From Pomacea canaliculata (Eukaryota; Mollusca; Gastropoda; Architaenioglossa; Ampullariidae), in assembly GCF_003073045.1 (NCBI RefSeq), contig NC_037591.1:22291319-22355318 (forward strand): 64,000 nt of DNA, in the 5' to 3' direction. Below are positions 36,356 through 47,386 of this stretch, in pieces. Position 1 is the stretch's first letter. Each line of letters opens with the position of its first letter. The notes beneath the pieces were generated by a model that was not told where the DNA came from, ran no database searches, and saw only the letters and a program-made list of their open reading frames with translations. The translations under genes were made by a program, and so were the position numbers.

Positions 36356-39300
36356 TTAATGAAACAATTTTGAATCTTGGTCATGCAGAATGGTGTAATT
36401 AGGTGTGACAAAGTTCATATTCAGGTAATGAAGGTCATAACAGCATGATCTTAATTTTCCTGTAATGTTTGACTTGTATTCTCCCAAAGGATTTCGTCTG
36501 TAGTTAAACTTCCTGAAATTAAATTTATCTTCCAGTGGACTAAGCAGATTATACATCTGGACAAAATCCTCTTTGGTTGTTGGCATATCAATTTTTGATG
36601 CATGAAATAGTTCTCTGGAGTGCATTTCAAATCCAAACTGACGAACATTGTGCAAGGACATCTCCTGGTAGATTGATTTCAGTACTTCCCACTCTGAATA
36701 TTCGATGTCAATTTTGACATAGCTGATAATTTTCTGTGAAAAGAACATGCATATATATATATGAAATAAAATCTTCTCATCTAGCTAGTCATGTGTATCA
36801 TTTAAAAGAAAATTTGTAAAGGAACAACAGCAAAGTGAAGTGAATGGATCTACATCACTATCCATTTAGAGTTTTAATATCTTATCCATGTAAAAATCTG
36901 AAAAAAATGTTAAATTGGAATAGTCAGAAAATATGAATATATGCGACTTACTAAACAGTGATCTCCACTTTGTTCATGCTTATTTGCAAACTTGAAGTTA
37001 AAAAAAAGGAAGAAGTACCAAAATATTACCAACTTCATCACATCCAAAGAAAACAAAAAATCTTACATCTTTAAGTCCTTCATCACGAATAATTGTGCCT
37101 AGTGTTTTCAGCTGCCAGCCAGCCGTATTCACTTCATTTCGACGTCCAATTCCAATTCTTTTGAACTCAATAAGTTTACTCTGTTTGTCACCTATCTTCA
37201 AAATGCTAGATAATTCAGAAAACAGGTAATAGGATAATAACAAAATGCGCTTATTTCTCAACATAGCATTGATCCCAATGCACTTGGAAAAAAAAAAAAA
37301 ATCAGAAAAGTTTGCAACATGCAGAAAACAAACTGGGGAGGAATGGCAGAAACTAAAAACTAGATAGAAAATTAGAATCCCAGGTTAAGAATGAGCATAT
37401 ATTAAATATACAGGTATGCGATTGCACACTATTACTTGTGTCTGCAGTTGCATACATGCAGACAAATATACAAAGAAGAATGTATGAATTACAAAAACAG
37501 TTTAATCTTATAAAGCAATGTGCCATTGAAGTGGCTAGTACACAATCTCCTAAACTACCTGTCAAATAAAACTAAAATCACTGCAAGCTTCTCTGCAGCA
37601 ATATAAAATAACATGATATAGTTCATTATGCTTGTTATACAATCTTGTAAATCATGTTGTCTAAAAAAGTTTTCTTTTCAGTAACTTAAACTAACCTGGG
37701 GTCATAAGCCAACACACGACAGCCATATATTTTTGATACGGCTTCATCAAATTGCCAGTCTCGGCCAATTCTAGAAAATAAAACAGAATGTGATTGAGTT
37801 TGCGTGAACCTGTGATCACTTAAATGCATGAAGACTTATCATTCAATCACATTTAAGTGAAATTATGCATTTAAGTGAACACAGGTACATGCATGCGTGC
37901 ATACACACACAGACTTGAGCATTTTACATGAATATTAATAAATTATATTATGAATTATGACTGGTAACAAATTTACTTCTTTTTCAAAATCTGAGAGCTT
38001 TGAACTTGTTCTTTGAACAAGACTCATCCAAGTGATATTTAGTAAGCAGGGATGCACCAAAGATTAAAATGTGTTCTTCAAAGAAGGCTCACCCAAATGA
38101 CATAACTACACAGGGATGAAGCAAAGAGAATGGTGGGGACAGGCAAACGTTCCAGCCTCCTTCATGTTGGTGACCCAGCCTAACATCATTTTTGCAAAGA
38201 ACATCTTTATTCTCCAGGTATCTGGAACATGTTTTTGGAATCAGAATTAATAAAGAACTGATGATATATGCTTTTCTTCCTCGGACTTGACTGGTGTTTG
38301 TGTATTTGGTTATTGCAAATCATGTTGGCAGACAGCATTAGCATGCAGAGACATAGTGTTTCACTCTGTAAATTATTTTTGGCTGAGCATATTATTTATT
38401 GATGCCACTTTTACTTCTTTTCAGTAAATAAATATAAAAACATGCAAGTACACTCTCCTACTCTTCCTCCTCCCCATCTCCCTATCTATCTACCTAATCA
38501 TGACATACTATAACATAGGCCCACAGTTTGTTTCTTATCAGTGGCATAGGGATGCTTGACCTTGAAAAAGACAGTGATGAGAGGAGAAGGAAGTATTCAT
38601 TTTTTTTAATTTATACTTTACAAACAGTTTATCTGCGAATTTATTCTTTTTAGGGAAATGGGGCATGTGGGTGCAAAGGGTAAGAGTTGTAACTGCATTG
38701 TAAACATATACTTGAAATATTTGACAAAATTTTAATGTACATAGATATTTTTCATCCCCTTATTACACTCCTATACAAAACTTGCCCATTTCTATGTATG
38801 TAAGCCCAATACTGTTACAAAGGATTCAATTTTTAGTCATGGGATAAAGTACAACATTGAGAAGCAAAATTAAAAATTCCAAGCAGAAATATTAAACATT
38901 CTGAGAAGTAATTACTGACAGCAGAACCTGGAATAAAACGTAAGTCTTGAAAACAAAAATATTTACCTGAAAAAGTTTTCCTCTGCCTCAGTTTCTGTCA
39001 TGTTGCTTGTGACGACTGGGTGTGGAAGCGTTTTTATGTGCAGCTGGGGGATAAAGGGAGGCATACCCCTGATCTGAAGCATGAAAACCCAATCGAATGG
39101 TTAAAGAGAAAAACAAATCAAATATGATTTATAAGTCATTCTGGTAAAAGTAGCATTCTACATGTATGCCAAAAGCACTGAAACCAATTTTTTTCAATTA
39201 CTGGATTTAACACATACAGAATCACTGTAGTGGTTCACACAACTATGAGAAAACACATATTTACAGCTGTCAATGGCTTCTTAATAATGGCAACTACTGT

Positions 39301-39993
39301 CAACATAAGCTGACATAAAACTTTACATGTACAAACTTCACACTCCTGGAGTCAGCCTTCATTTTCAGATTACCAGTTTCCATAAGAGTGACAACAGCAT
39401 TAGTGCAAGCATATTCTATTACAATTATTGTGCTCACTGCAAAGTCTAGAGTAGATACAGCTATCAATGAAAACAATTACATTTCATAGACATTGCCACC
39501 TAAACTTGATAATCATGTACAAACAACATTTTTAACAGGTGGATGTTTCCACTTTTTAGTGTTACTCTTTCAGTAAAACTCATTGGCAACATGAGAATGG
39601 AAAAAAAGAGTGCAGCTCAGCCATAGCCAAATCTTCACAGCATTAGTAACATAGAGTCAGATCTGTTTACAGATGCTACATTGAAAGCCACAAGTACACA
39701 TTTCTAAATATTATCATAGAATCTTTTTGGGTGCCTAAGCCCACAGCTTTGTTACTACAAGAAATACTCCTCACTCTTTTGGAGCTTAGGCCTGCAACAA
39801 CACCAGGGCCATGAGGTTGCTGCAATACACCCAGGCCCAACAGGTCTGGACTGAGTTTTAGATCAAGATTCTCCTGAGGACTGGAGCTCAACCTACTACC
39901 ACTGAGATCTGTATACAACAGGATGTAAATCAGCAAGAAGAAGACTGTCATTCCAATGATGAAGAGATAAGGCCGTCTATATGCTCGAGGCAT
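36356..39993 (-). CDS. METTL24-like: METTL24-like membrane-anchored methyltransferase (complete)
   Basis: Six exons read right to left: 39775-39993 (ATG 39993-39991), 38967-39073, 38093-38221, 37696-37770, 37067-37205, 36356-36733 (TAA 36358-36356). Phases agree and the sum is 1047 nt, 348 aa, against 366 in human METTL24. Residues about 8-30 (YLFIIGMTVFFLLIYILLY) form a single signal-anchor after a short basic N-terminus, as in type II Golgi/ER proteins. The rest matches the Methyltransf_22 family: FFRYLENKDVLC, GGWNVCLSPP, VVMSFGIGRDWQFDEAVSK, IYGCRVLAYDP, NTAGWQLKTLGTII, and the acidic block VKIDIEYSEWEVL. The exon 38093-38221 is too short to stand out as an open frame but carries the glycine-rich block. 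Family members usually show DGGWD/E there and this copy has EGGWNVC. The family's substrate is not established. Confidence 0.88.
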
Positions 39994-42509
39994 GTTGCAA
40001 TGTTGGATGCATGGGATTTCTGATGTTTGTTGATCAGACGTGATTTAATAAACTGCAACAGAGGGTCAATCTGAAGAAAATGCCAGCATGGTATTTAGTT
40101 AACTTTACACTATGGATGATTACTGAAGATAAAACGAGTAACACTTAAATAAACATTCACTGTCAAAGAGAGAAAAAAATGCAAACCAAAATGCAAAGGC
40201 AGTGCCATTACTCCTGCATGTACTGTGCTGAGTATAACCCCCATACCAGTTAACTGTTTATTTCCTCCATTCTCTGTGACTACAATACAGCTGGATAAAT
40301 CAGTCACCAGTACTGCATGCATATGGTTTATCAAAGTTAACTCTGTAATGCCTCTACTTTCTCCGAGGTGGTTGTTGCATTTAACTTTCGTTCAACTGGC
40401 TTAAATTAACTAGCTGATTTTAGACTCTCAAGAACAAAAACAAATTTATAATTTAAAAAAAACTGATAGGGTATATGAATATTTCAGCTGTTTTCAATAT
40501 GATGTATGAAATAACGTCTTAATGTTTATATGGAGCAAATACTTTAAAAAAAGCTTTTAGTAAAACTAGGGAATATAAATATCTTTAACACTAGGAAAAT
40601 ATTTAAATTGTATAATTCTTCCTGCATGAATGGGCATTTTATGACTTAAGGTTCTTACGTGAATCATTTTTAACAAAAGATGATTTGGTAAACAAATCAG
40701 ATATCGCTCTGGTGATAACAGAATTGTTATTTGAAAGAGAACTCTGCTACTGCCATGGCTTTTACCTTATTACCGACTGATACTGACGCTAATAAAGGCA
40801 GAGACCGTATTTCTCATATACGAAAAAATAATCACGCATGACTATTTGTTTAGAAAAGTGTGGGTCATGACGAACCATGAAAGTACCTGATGCAGTTTAA
40901 AAATGAAATGAATCTCTTTCAGTTCATTTAACTGGACGTACGCTTCGTAGCGTTGGCAGAATATTATTTCGTCGCTACAACGTCAATAAAGGGGGACTAC
41001 TCTGTTCCATCATTTGATTGAAATGTAATTGTCTTTCTTGAAATTAGTCTGATCGTCTGCCTCGGCTGCGAATGTCTCAGGACCACAGAAGAGACCGTCA
41101 CGGCTGCTGAATCTTTGTGCCAAGAGTTACTATAACAATATGCACAAAAGACGAACTGTGGTATGAAGAAGTATTGATGGCTAACAGCTTTTGCTACAGG
41201 TTACCGTCTCCTTTGGTTTAGTGGCACAAACTCAAGCAACATGCGTGATGCTTCGCTATGGTGGCGTACGTTTGATTCAATGGGAGTGCTCCGTATATAG
41301 TGAAACAACAACAACAAATCAGAAAAGATAAAAGTCATTACATTGTTGTGATATTTGCCAGCGACTAAAACTATACTTTGCTAAAAATAAATGTAGGATT
41401 TGAGGACAGCTTTGATTTTTCGCATCTGGTTCCAGCCTGCATGGATGGCACCTACGGCCTTTGCGTAGTCGGAGCAGGCAGTAGTACGTACCATGTACTT
41501 AAAAAGAATGGAAAAATAAAGGGGCGTGCACTTGTGAACTCTGAACGACAGCTACCATTGTGTCGGATACTGTGGCTCCTTCAGTCGTGAATGACCATGC
41601 GATGTGTGCAAGGAACATTATATATAATTGGATTAATCCATCTTACACAGTCCGATAAGCATCATACAGCACGGCTGTAAAGGTAGGCCTCTTACAATCA
41701 GTAAACATAAGAACCAAACTAAGTTGGAAATCTGTTATGAACAAACGGTTGTATTTTTTTTCAAAAACAAAAATTATAAACGACATTGAATGAAAGTAAA
41801 ATGAATGTGCTGGCAAGAGCTAGGTCGAGTTACAAATCTTTGTAAGCCAGATTTCGATAGCTTCGGTCGCCAACGTGGTTGGTGGTTGATTTTAACAGCA
41901 ATTATTGCGTGTAGCAGACTTTGGGGTACAAAAACAGATGTTTAAGATAATGGATGCAAATATTCAACGCAAAAGTCTTCCAGGCCATTGCCCTGGCAGT
42001 GTCTACACGCAAGATAAAGCTTGTCCACTGCTGCATCAAGTTTCCCTCTTATCGCCCCTCTTGCTGGCGGCTGCTTCACTCCTGGCTCAGTCACGTGAAG
42101 ATTGCTAGGCTTTCGCTAACATGTGGTGCTGTCCTTGAGAAACTTAGAAGATTCCGTGTTAGTGTTAATTCGATGTGTGTGTGTGCGGTCGTGCTGACTT
42201 ATTTTCCTGTAATAAGATTAAACTGACCGCTGCGTCTCAAACACAGTTTCAGGTGACGGTGCTTGTATTGCCCTGTATTTGAAAAAAAAGAAATCAGTGT
42301 TGTTTTTTTCCCCCAGCACCTCGATCTGCAGACTGGCTGAAAATGCGTTGTCTGACATACATTGCCGACGTGCAAGCGTAGCCACAAATAATTCTTGTTA
42401 TTTCGAAAACCGACAGCTACATTTTAAAAAAAATGTTGCAGCGTAGCAACTATTTGTAGGCTTGTAGCAGTCTAGTTAGTAGTGTACTGAGTTGTGTTTT
42501 TGGTTTAGA
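39994..42509. other. METTL24-like 5' flank and intergenic DNA
   Basis: Nothing coding was recognised on either strand. The METTL24-like 5'UTR and promoter should start just right of 39993; a further non-coding exon cannot be excluded. Several short frames (for example 41378-41590 and 41905-42226) have no domain. Confidence 0.4.
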
Positions 42510-42750
42510 GAGCGTCGAACGACTGTCCCTTTCTCACGCCGGCTGCATGACTAATAGCCAGCCTTCAGCTGCCCACCCGCGGCTACTGGCTACTGGGTCT
42601 ATTGTTACTGTATACCCGAAGTTTCGAAGTTGCCTGAGCCAGTTTGGGAGACAATGACCAGACAGAGCGGGGTGGGAAAGAGCAGTGGCGCCACGTGGAC
42701 TGGGAAAGGACGTGACGAAACCGTGGGAAAAGGGGTGGATGGTTCTGGAA
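42510..42750 (+). repeat. Dispersed repeat copy B (pairs with 2310-2600)
   Basis: Blocks TAATAGCCAGCCTT, CGGCTACTGGCTACTGG, ATGACCAGACAG, GGGGTGGGA and CCGTGGGAAAAGGGG align in order with 2310-2600 on the same strand. Copy B is more GC-rich and lacks the G run of copy A. The open frame 42630-42851 across it is low-complexity and not believed to be a gene. Confidence 0.6.
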
Positions 42751-43539
42751 TGTTCGACAGGAATAGAATAAGTAGTGTAGCTTTAAAGTTGATGGAGGCT
42801 TTTTGGATTTGGAAGCGAGAGTGGGGAGACGTCAGGCTAGCCGCCGAGTGAAACTATGAATAAAATCTACAGTTGTGCGGCAATTTCGATTTTGTGTTCT
42901 TGAACGACTAGCCCACCCCTACGTAGCCATCAGGGACTGACGTGTTTCTTACATATTTATGAAACCAGTTCAAATGAATGAACCATCAACTGACGCATAA
43001 TTAAAAGTTATAATACGATAAGGATGCATGTGAAAAATGAATGTGTGTGCAATTATTTACATCGTTTAAAGATAACATCGTGGTCACGTACCTAGTTCAT
43101 GCTCCTTTGTGGTCGCTCAGGCACATTCTTGAGCTCCATGTTTTCTGAAAGTAGTAAGATAGGTTCGTTTATTTTGTTTAATTTTTAGATGTTTAGAGAA
43201 TCAGTGCGAACTCCCGAAGATGTGTTTTTGTGCCAACTTGCCTTCATGTGCTTTTATCGTGTCCGATAATGTTTCCATGTTGCCAGGAATAGACAGCCAA
43301 TTGTCCTCAGAAGTTCATTTAAAGCACAGCTTAAAACCAAGTGCTCAAACTAATGTTCCTCTACCTTGCCTTGACTGAGAGATCTTCTGCAAATTAATGC
43401 TATGTTAACAATGTGTTTGTATGTATATCTGCTGCTGTATTCTGGTCTGTTCATTTTGAGTTTGTATGATGGTGAGTCAGTAGTTATCCATAATACAGCT
43501 ATAAACTTTATTTCAATATGAATTAAAAACTTCTAATAA

Positions 43540-43815
43540 CATTATTTTTCAACACAACCACCTTGATGTTGGATGCAAATCTTTCGTTCTTGCACAAACT
43601 TTTTATGCTCTCTGAATATTTTTTGAGGCTGATCAAGAATTAAACCATGCATTCACCGCTTCTTTTAATTCTTGTTCCGAGGTGAATCGACGACCTTCTG
43701 CAGTGGACTAAACGAGATATAATCTGAAGGGGTGATATCGTGCCTATACGGAAGGTCAAACAATAGCTCACGAACTAATATCCTATACATGTCCTTGTTC
43801 AGACGAGTTGCTGTA
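43540..43815 (-). pseudogene. mariner-type transposase C-terminal relic
   Basis: Read on the minus strand, 43680-43790 gives LFDLPYRHDITPSDYISF, matching the mariner block 'HPPYSPDLAPSDYHLF' that carries the last catalytic aspartate. It is followed by HAVNAWF-like sequence around 43640-43660 and, after a frameshift, FVQERKICIQHQGGCVEK. The last piece matches the family's C-terminal 'RYEKCIEVGGDYVEK'. Stops and frameshifts between the blocks show the copy is dead. The N-terminal half is missing; a hAT-type terminus begins at 43819 next to it. Confidence 0.75.
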
Positions 43816-43818
43816 GGG

Positions 43819-43900
43819 CAGCGGTTCTCAACCTTTTACTTGTGACGCCCCCCTGACGAACAAGATACGTCCGCGCCCCCCTTAGCCAGCAATGTAAGCT
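43819..43900 (+). mobile_element. hAT-like element, left end only
   Basis: CAGCGGTTCTCAACCTTTTA at 43819 followed by GTGACGCCCCCC is a standard left terminus of hAT-type non-autonomous elements. No matching inverted terminus (AGAACCGCTG) was found in the following 1.2 kb, so the copy is truncated or its right end is eroded. The right limit given is arbitrary. Confidence 0.5.
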
Positions 43901-44937
43901 AATTTCACTAATACCGGTATAAGAAACTTTGAATTAAATGAATTAATAAGACCGCTAGCCTAGTATAACCATTCAGAATTAAATTAAACCTATTAAATAT
44001 AATATTCCTTCACTCATCAATAACAGAACTATAAGCAAACATAAGGTATGGTATCTTGATTAAAAAAAGTAAAAAATCTAAACTTTAAAAAATCTGATCA
44101 TTAAAAAAGCTATTCACAAACTGTAAAGATGGTGGCAAAAAAATATATATATTGAAAGAAAAATCTCTAACAAACTGAGGGTCCTTTAAACAATGAACAG
44201 TAGAAACAGATACAGTACCTAATACTAAATTGAAGTTTAGAATATAGGAATAGAGGAACATAAGTGATCTGGCAACCAGTACAGTACAATATCACTACGG
44301 ACTTGGCAGGTCTCCTGGAAACCAAGAGTAAGAGATCACAGAGGGAAAAGAGGGCATCGGCAACAGTAAACAACACCTGCTGCCTCATGGAGCAGCGACC
44401 TTCCTCCCAAACCTCCCCATACCCTTTCCCCTCCTCGACCCTTCCATCCTACGCTCCCCCATATTCCCTCAAATCTCTATACCCCCACAATGCGAAATCG
44501 CCTTTAGATGGAAGCACTTTTCCCTTCCAGAAACAATGACAAAATTCGCTACAGGATTTTCTGTCTCTGAGTGCCGACTGTTGCAAGCGGCAAGTCTGTA
44601 GACTGTAGACTCGTTCCTGGTGAACGTTCGCTGTCACATTTTGACACATGCGGGCTGTACAGCTGAGTAAGTCAACGAAATTTTCATACTGTTCCTGCCA
44701 GCCAACAAACAAAGGGAGGCAGTTGAGTGTAACAGTAAATGTGTTAGCTACATCGTCTCCATTGCCGTTCCTTGCTGTTAGCAAGCGATGCGAGACAGCG
44801 GCAGATGTGGTACCATCGTCCACACCACTGCTTGTGGTCGGGTGTGATGTCAGGGAGATGGATGAAGCTGTGATTGTGCTGACCTATACGCTTGTCACTG
44901 GTAATCATTGTCCTCAGCTACTGATGCGACGTAGTGA

Positions 44938-44967
44938 TGCGTGCGTGCGTGCGTGCGTGCGTGCGTA
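44938..44967 (+). repeat. (GTGC)n microsatellite
   Basis: About seven copies of the tetranucleotide GTGC/GCGT, followed after 10 nt by a GT run (44977-44990). Simple repeat in intergenic DNA. Confidence 0.85.
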
Positions 44968-45480
44968 GGAGCATGTGCGTGTGTGTGTGTTTCGGGACAC
45001 TAGCAGTCTTCAGCTAGGTCGACCCTGCTGTTGTCTAGTAGTGACAGGAATGGAGAGATTTAGTTGGACGAGTGAACACCACTCTCTAGTATAGGAGGAA
45101 TGAAGTGTGTTAGTGTGCCACCCCACCCTCCACTCCGGAGCGAGTGAGCTTTGATTGTACGATGATAGGACCGCAAGTCTCGTTTCAAGTGTTTGTTGGG
45201 AACCGAGTGATTGATTTTAATTTTGGGGGAATACGTAGACATTCTGGACAACTTACATGCGGACATTTAACGGCCTAACATTGGTTATTCATTCACATGT
45301 TTGTGACTTATGTGTATATGTCTCAACCACAACGTTTAATTTTATTGTAATAATCTTATTGTGTTTTATAACTGTAAATAATTCTGGTCATCTGTAAGGT
45401 GTATTGACTAAAGCCCAAGTAAGCATGAAAAAAAAACATATTAAAAAAAAATAGATGTCACATAGGTGATGACCTGTGAC

Positions 45481-45728
45481 CAGGGAAGTCCTTAGGGGTA
45501 GGCAGACGGTCGAGGCATCTCCCTAGGGCCCGGTGCTTTTGATAGTCGTCAGGGCCCCGCACTTTTGATTAATATAGTAATTAGGCTCCAATTAATGACG
45601 TATTGCATGCTTTATCTTTTAAGCTGGGTTTTAAAAAAATCATATCTTTAGATTCCTACTAAAACCATGACGTCGAGGGCCCCGCACATGCCCTGCCTCG
45701 TGCCCCATGGGGGCTAAGAACAAGCCTG
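45481..45728. mobile_element. hAT-like MITE (248 bp) with near-perfect 8-bp duplication
   Basis: The left end is CAGGGAAGTCCTTAGGGGTA. The right end in reverse complement starts CAGGCTTGTTCTTAGCCC, and both arms continue into AGGCA and GGGCCC blocks. Flanking 8-mers are CCTGTGAC (45473-45480) and CCTGTGAG (45729-45736), 7 of 8 identical. The interior is AT-rich with GGCCCCGCA blocks near each end and has no coding capacity. Confidence 0.65.
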
Positions 45729-45779
45729 CCTGTGAGGAAACATTACCCAGCACGGCATTCACTGTAAGTTTTCATGGCG

Positions 45780-47386
45780 TTTGCGTATTGGGAGAGAGCT
45801 CTCAAATTTCTGTTAACACCCATTTCTTAAAACAAAAGTTGTGTTGAAAGCGGTGAGGGAGAGAGAAATCTTTAATTTCGCATACGAGAGAGGGTGGCAC
45901 TACTTTTGTGTCATCCGGTCCACGCCTTCTCAACTGAGCGATCCCGTGGTGTTTGTGTGGAAACGTGAACGTGAAAAAGGCTAGTTGGTGTGTGATGGGT
46001 GGAGGTCAGGTAACAGACGAACCAGTAGATACCTCCCCTTCTAGGATACGGTCCAGTACACTCGTTACTTCGCCATGTTTCCGCCCTTTCTCTTTTTCTT
46101 CTATGCACACGTAGAGGCATTTGACAAGGACAGAGAGAACTGAAATGCTGCTACTCTCATCTTCATCAGCCACACAGGATCGAGTGGGAATTGAACACAA
46201 AGAGTCATACAACATGACCCAGCATGGATCGAACGAGGAGATAACTCACCGAGTGAGGAAGAGGAAGCCCCCGCGCCACGGGAAGGTCACTCAAGCGCCA
46301 TACTGCTGAATTAACACGACCCACGGTCAGACCCCAACATCAGCGGCGGCGGGCGTCTGTTACATAACCTGCCGCAGCCGTCGCCTGAAGTGCGGGGTGC
46401 GCTGCATGCATCGATTTTGTCAGTCAAGCTGCGTCTCGCCCTCGTTCTACCTACATGACCTCCGACCTGCCTTTTTTTCATTTCTCAGCCGGCTATTTTT
46501 TTTTCTCCCTAGAGAAGCAGGAGGATCTCGATCGTAGCTGTGGTGTAGGTAAAAATAGATCGATACTTTTAAGCCTTTCTCGTGATTAAAGGGAGTTTTT
46601 AAACAGGCGAGTCGACCTGTGCCATGGGCTTTCGACCAAGTCGTCTTACTGAGGGTAAATAATCATTCTGTTAAAAATTCGATGGTAGTTATAATTTGTT
46701 TTATCCTGATTTTTGCCATGTACTGCAAAAAACTCACAGCTGTGATAATTCTGCTACTCACTACCCTCCTTCCTCCCCCCGCCACTCTTTTTTTTTCTCA
46801 TTTATTTTGCTTAAATGACTGTCGCTTAGGTAGAATAAGAACGACTGGAGATATATTGATTACATGCTTTACTCCTTCAGCGTCGGACTTTTTCACCTGT
46901 TCAGTGATAATAATCGGTATGAAGTCAAGTGCAGACCACGAGGTCGTCAAGGCACTCGCTGTGAACAGTTTAAACTGAATTATTTTTACTGACTTTTTAG
47001 CTTGGTGGTGAGCTGCGGTGTGTTTTTCGTGAATAACGGCGTAAATCTGAAGTGGGGATTTCTGTTCATAAGCAACAGAGGAAAATCTCGGAGTTGTTAA
47101 ATCCAAACGTCTGTTAGTGGTCCCTTCTCCACCGAATGTGATGGCAAATGAGTCTCTTTTCCTGGACTTTCCGTAACAAGGCACTTGTGGTCCGAATTCT
47201 GTGAGCCCTCTGATTCTGTAATCTATCGTTCGTGTTGACATTAAGTTCTTTAGCGAGGTACGATAGTAGCATCTAAATTCTAAGATATCAGAAGGGCTAC
47301 TTTTACTATTATCTAGCCAGATGAAACCTCTGTTCATTGTTCACCTACAGCAGGTCACTGTATCAAGCTCTTGTTATTGTTTGCAG
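45780..47386. other. Intergenic DNA upstream of the NHL gene, with a CpG-rich patch
   Basis: About 46260-46450 is clearly richer in GC and CpG than its surroundings (for example CGGCGGCGGGCG and GCCGCAGCCGTCGCC). It is a candidate promoter or 5' exon region for the NHL gene on the plus strand. I could not identify a first coding exon: the exon at 47387 needs an upstream exon ending in phase 1. Confidence 0.35.

Noticed and set aside
44449..44823. Minus-strand frame of 124 codons as a gene
   Set aside because: No recognisable domain, no clear splice or promoter context, and it overlaps an equally long plus-strand frame.
46120..46310. Minus-strand tRNA or SINE (GTTCAATTCCC-like box)
   Set aside because: Only the B-box-like segment is present; no matching acceptor stem, A box or similarity to the SINE at 59848.
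46619..46978. Plus-strand frame of 119 codons upstream of the NHL gene as its first exon
   Set aside because: A phase-1 donor exists inside it (TTAG|GTAGAA), but the translation is a hydrophobic, low-complexity string with no RING, B-box or NHL feature and no match to known N-termini.
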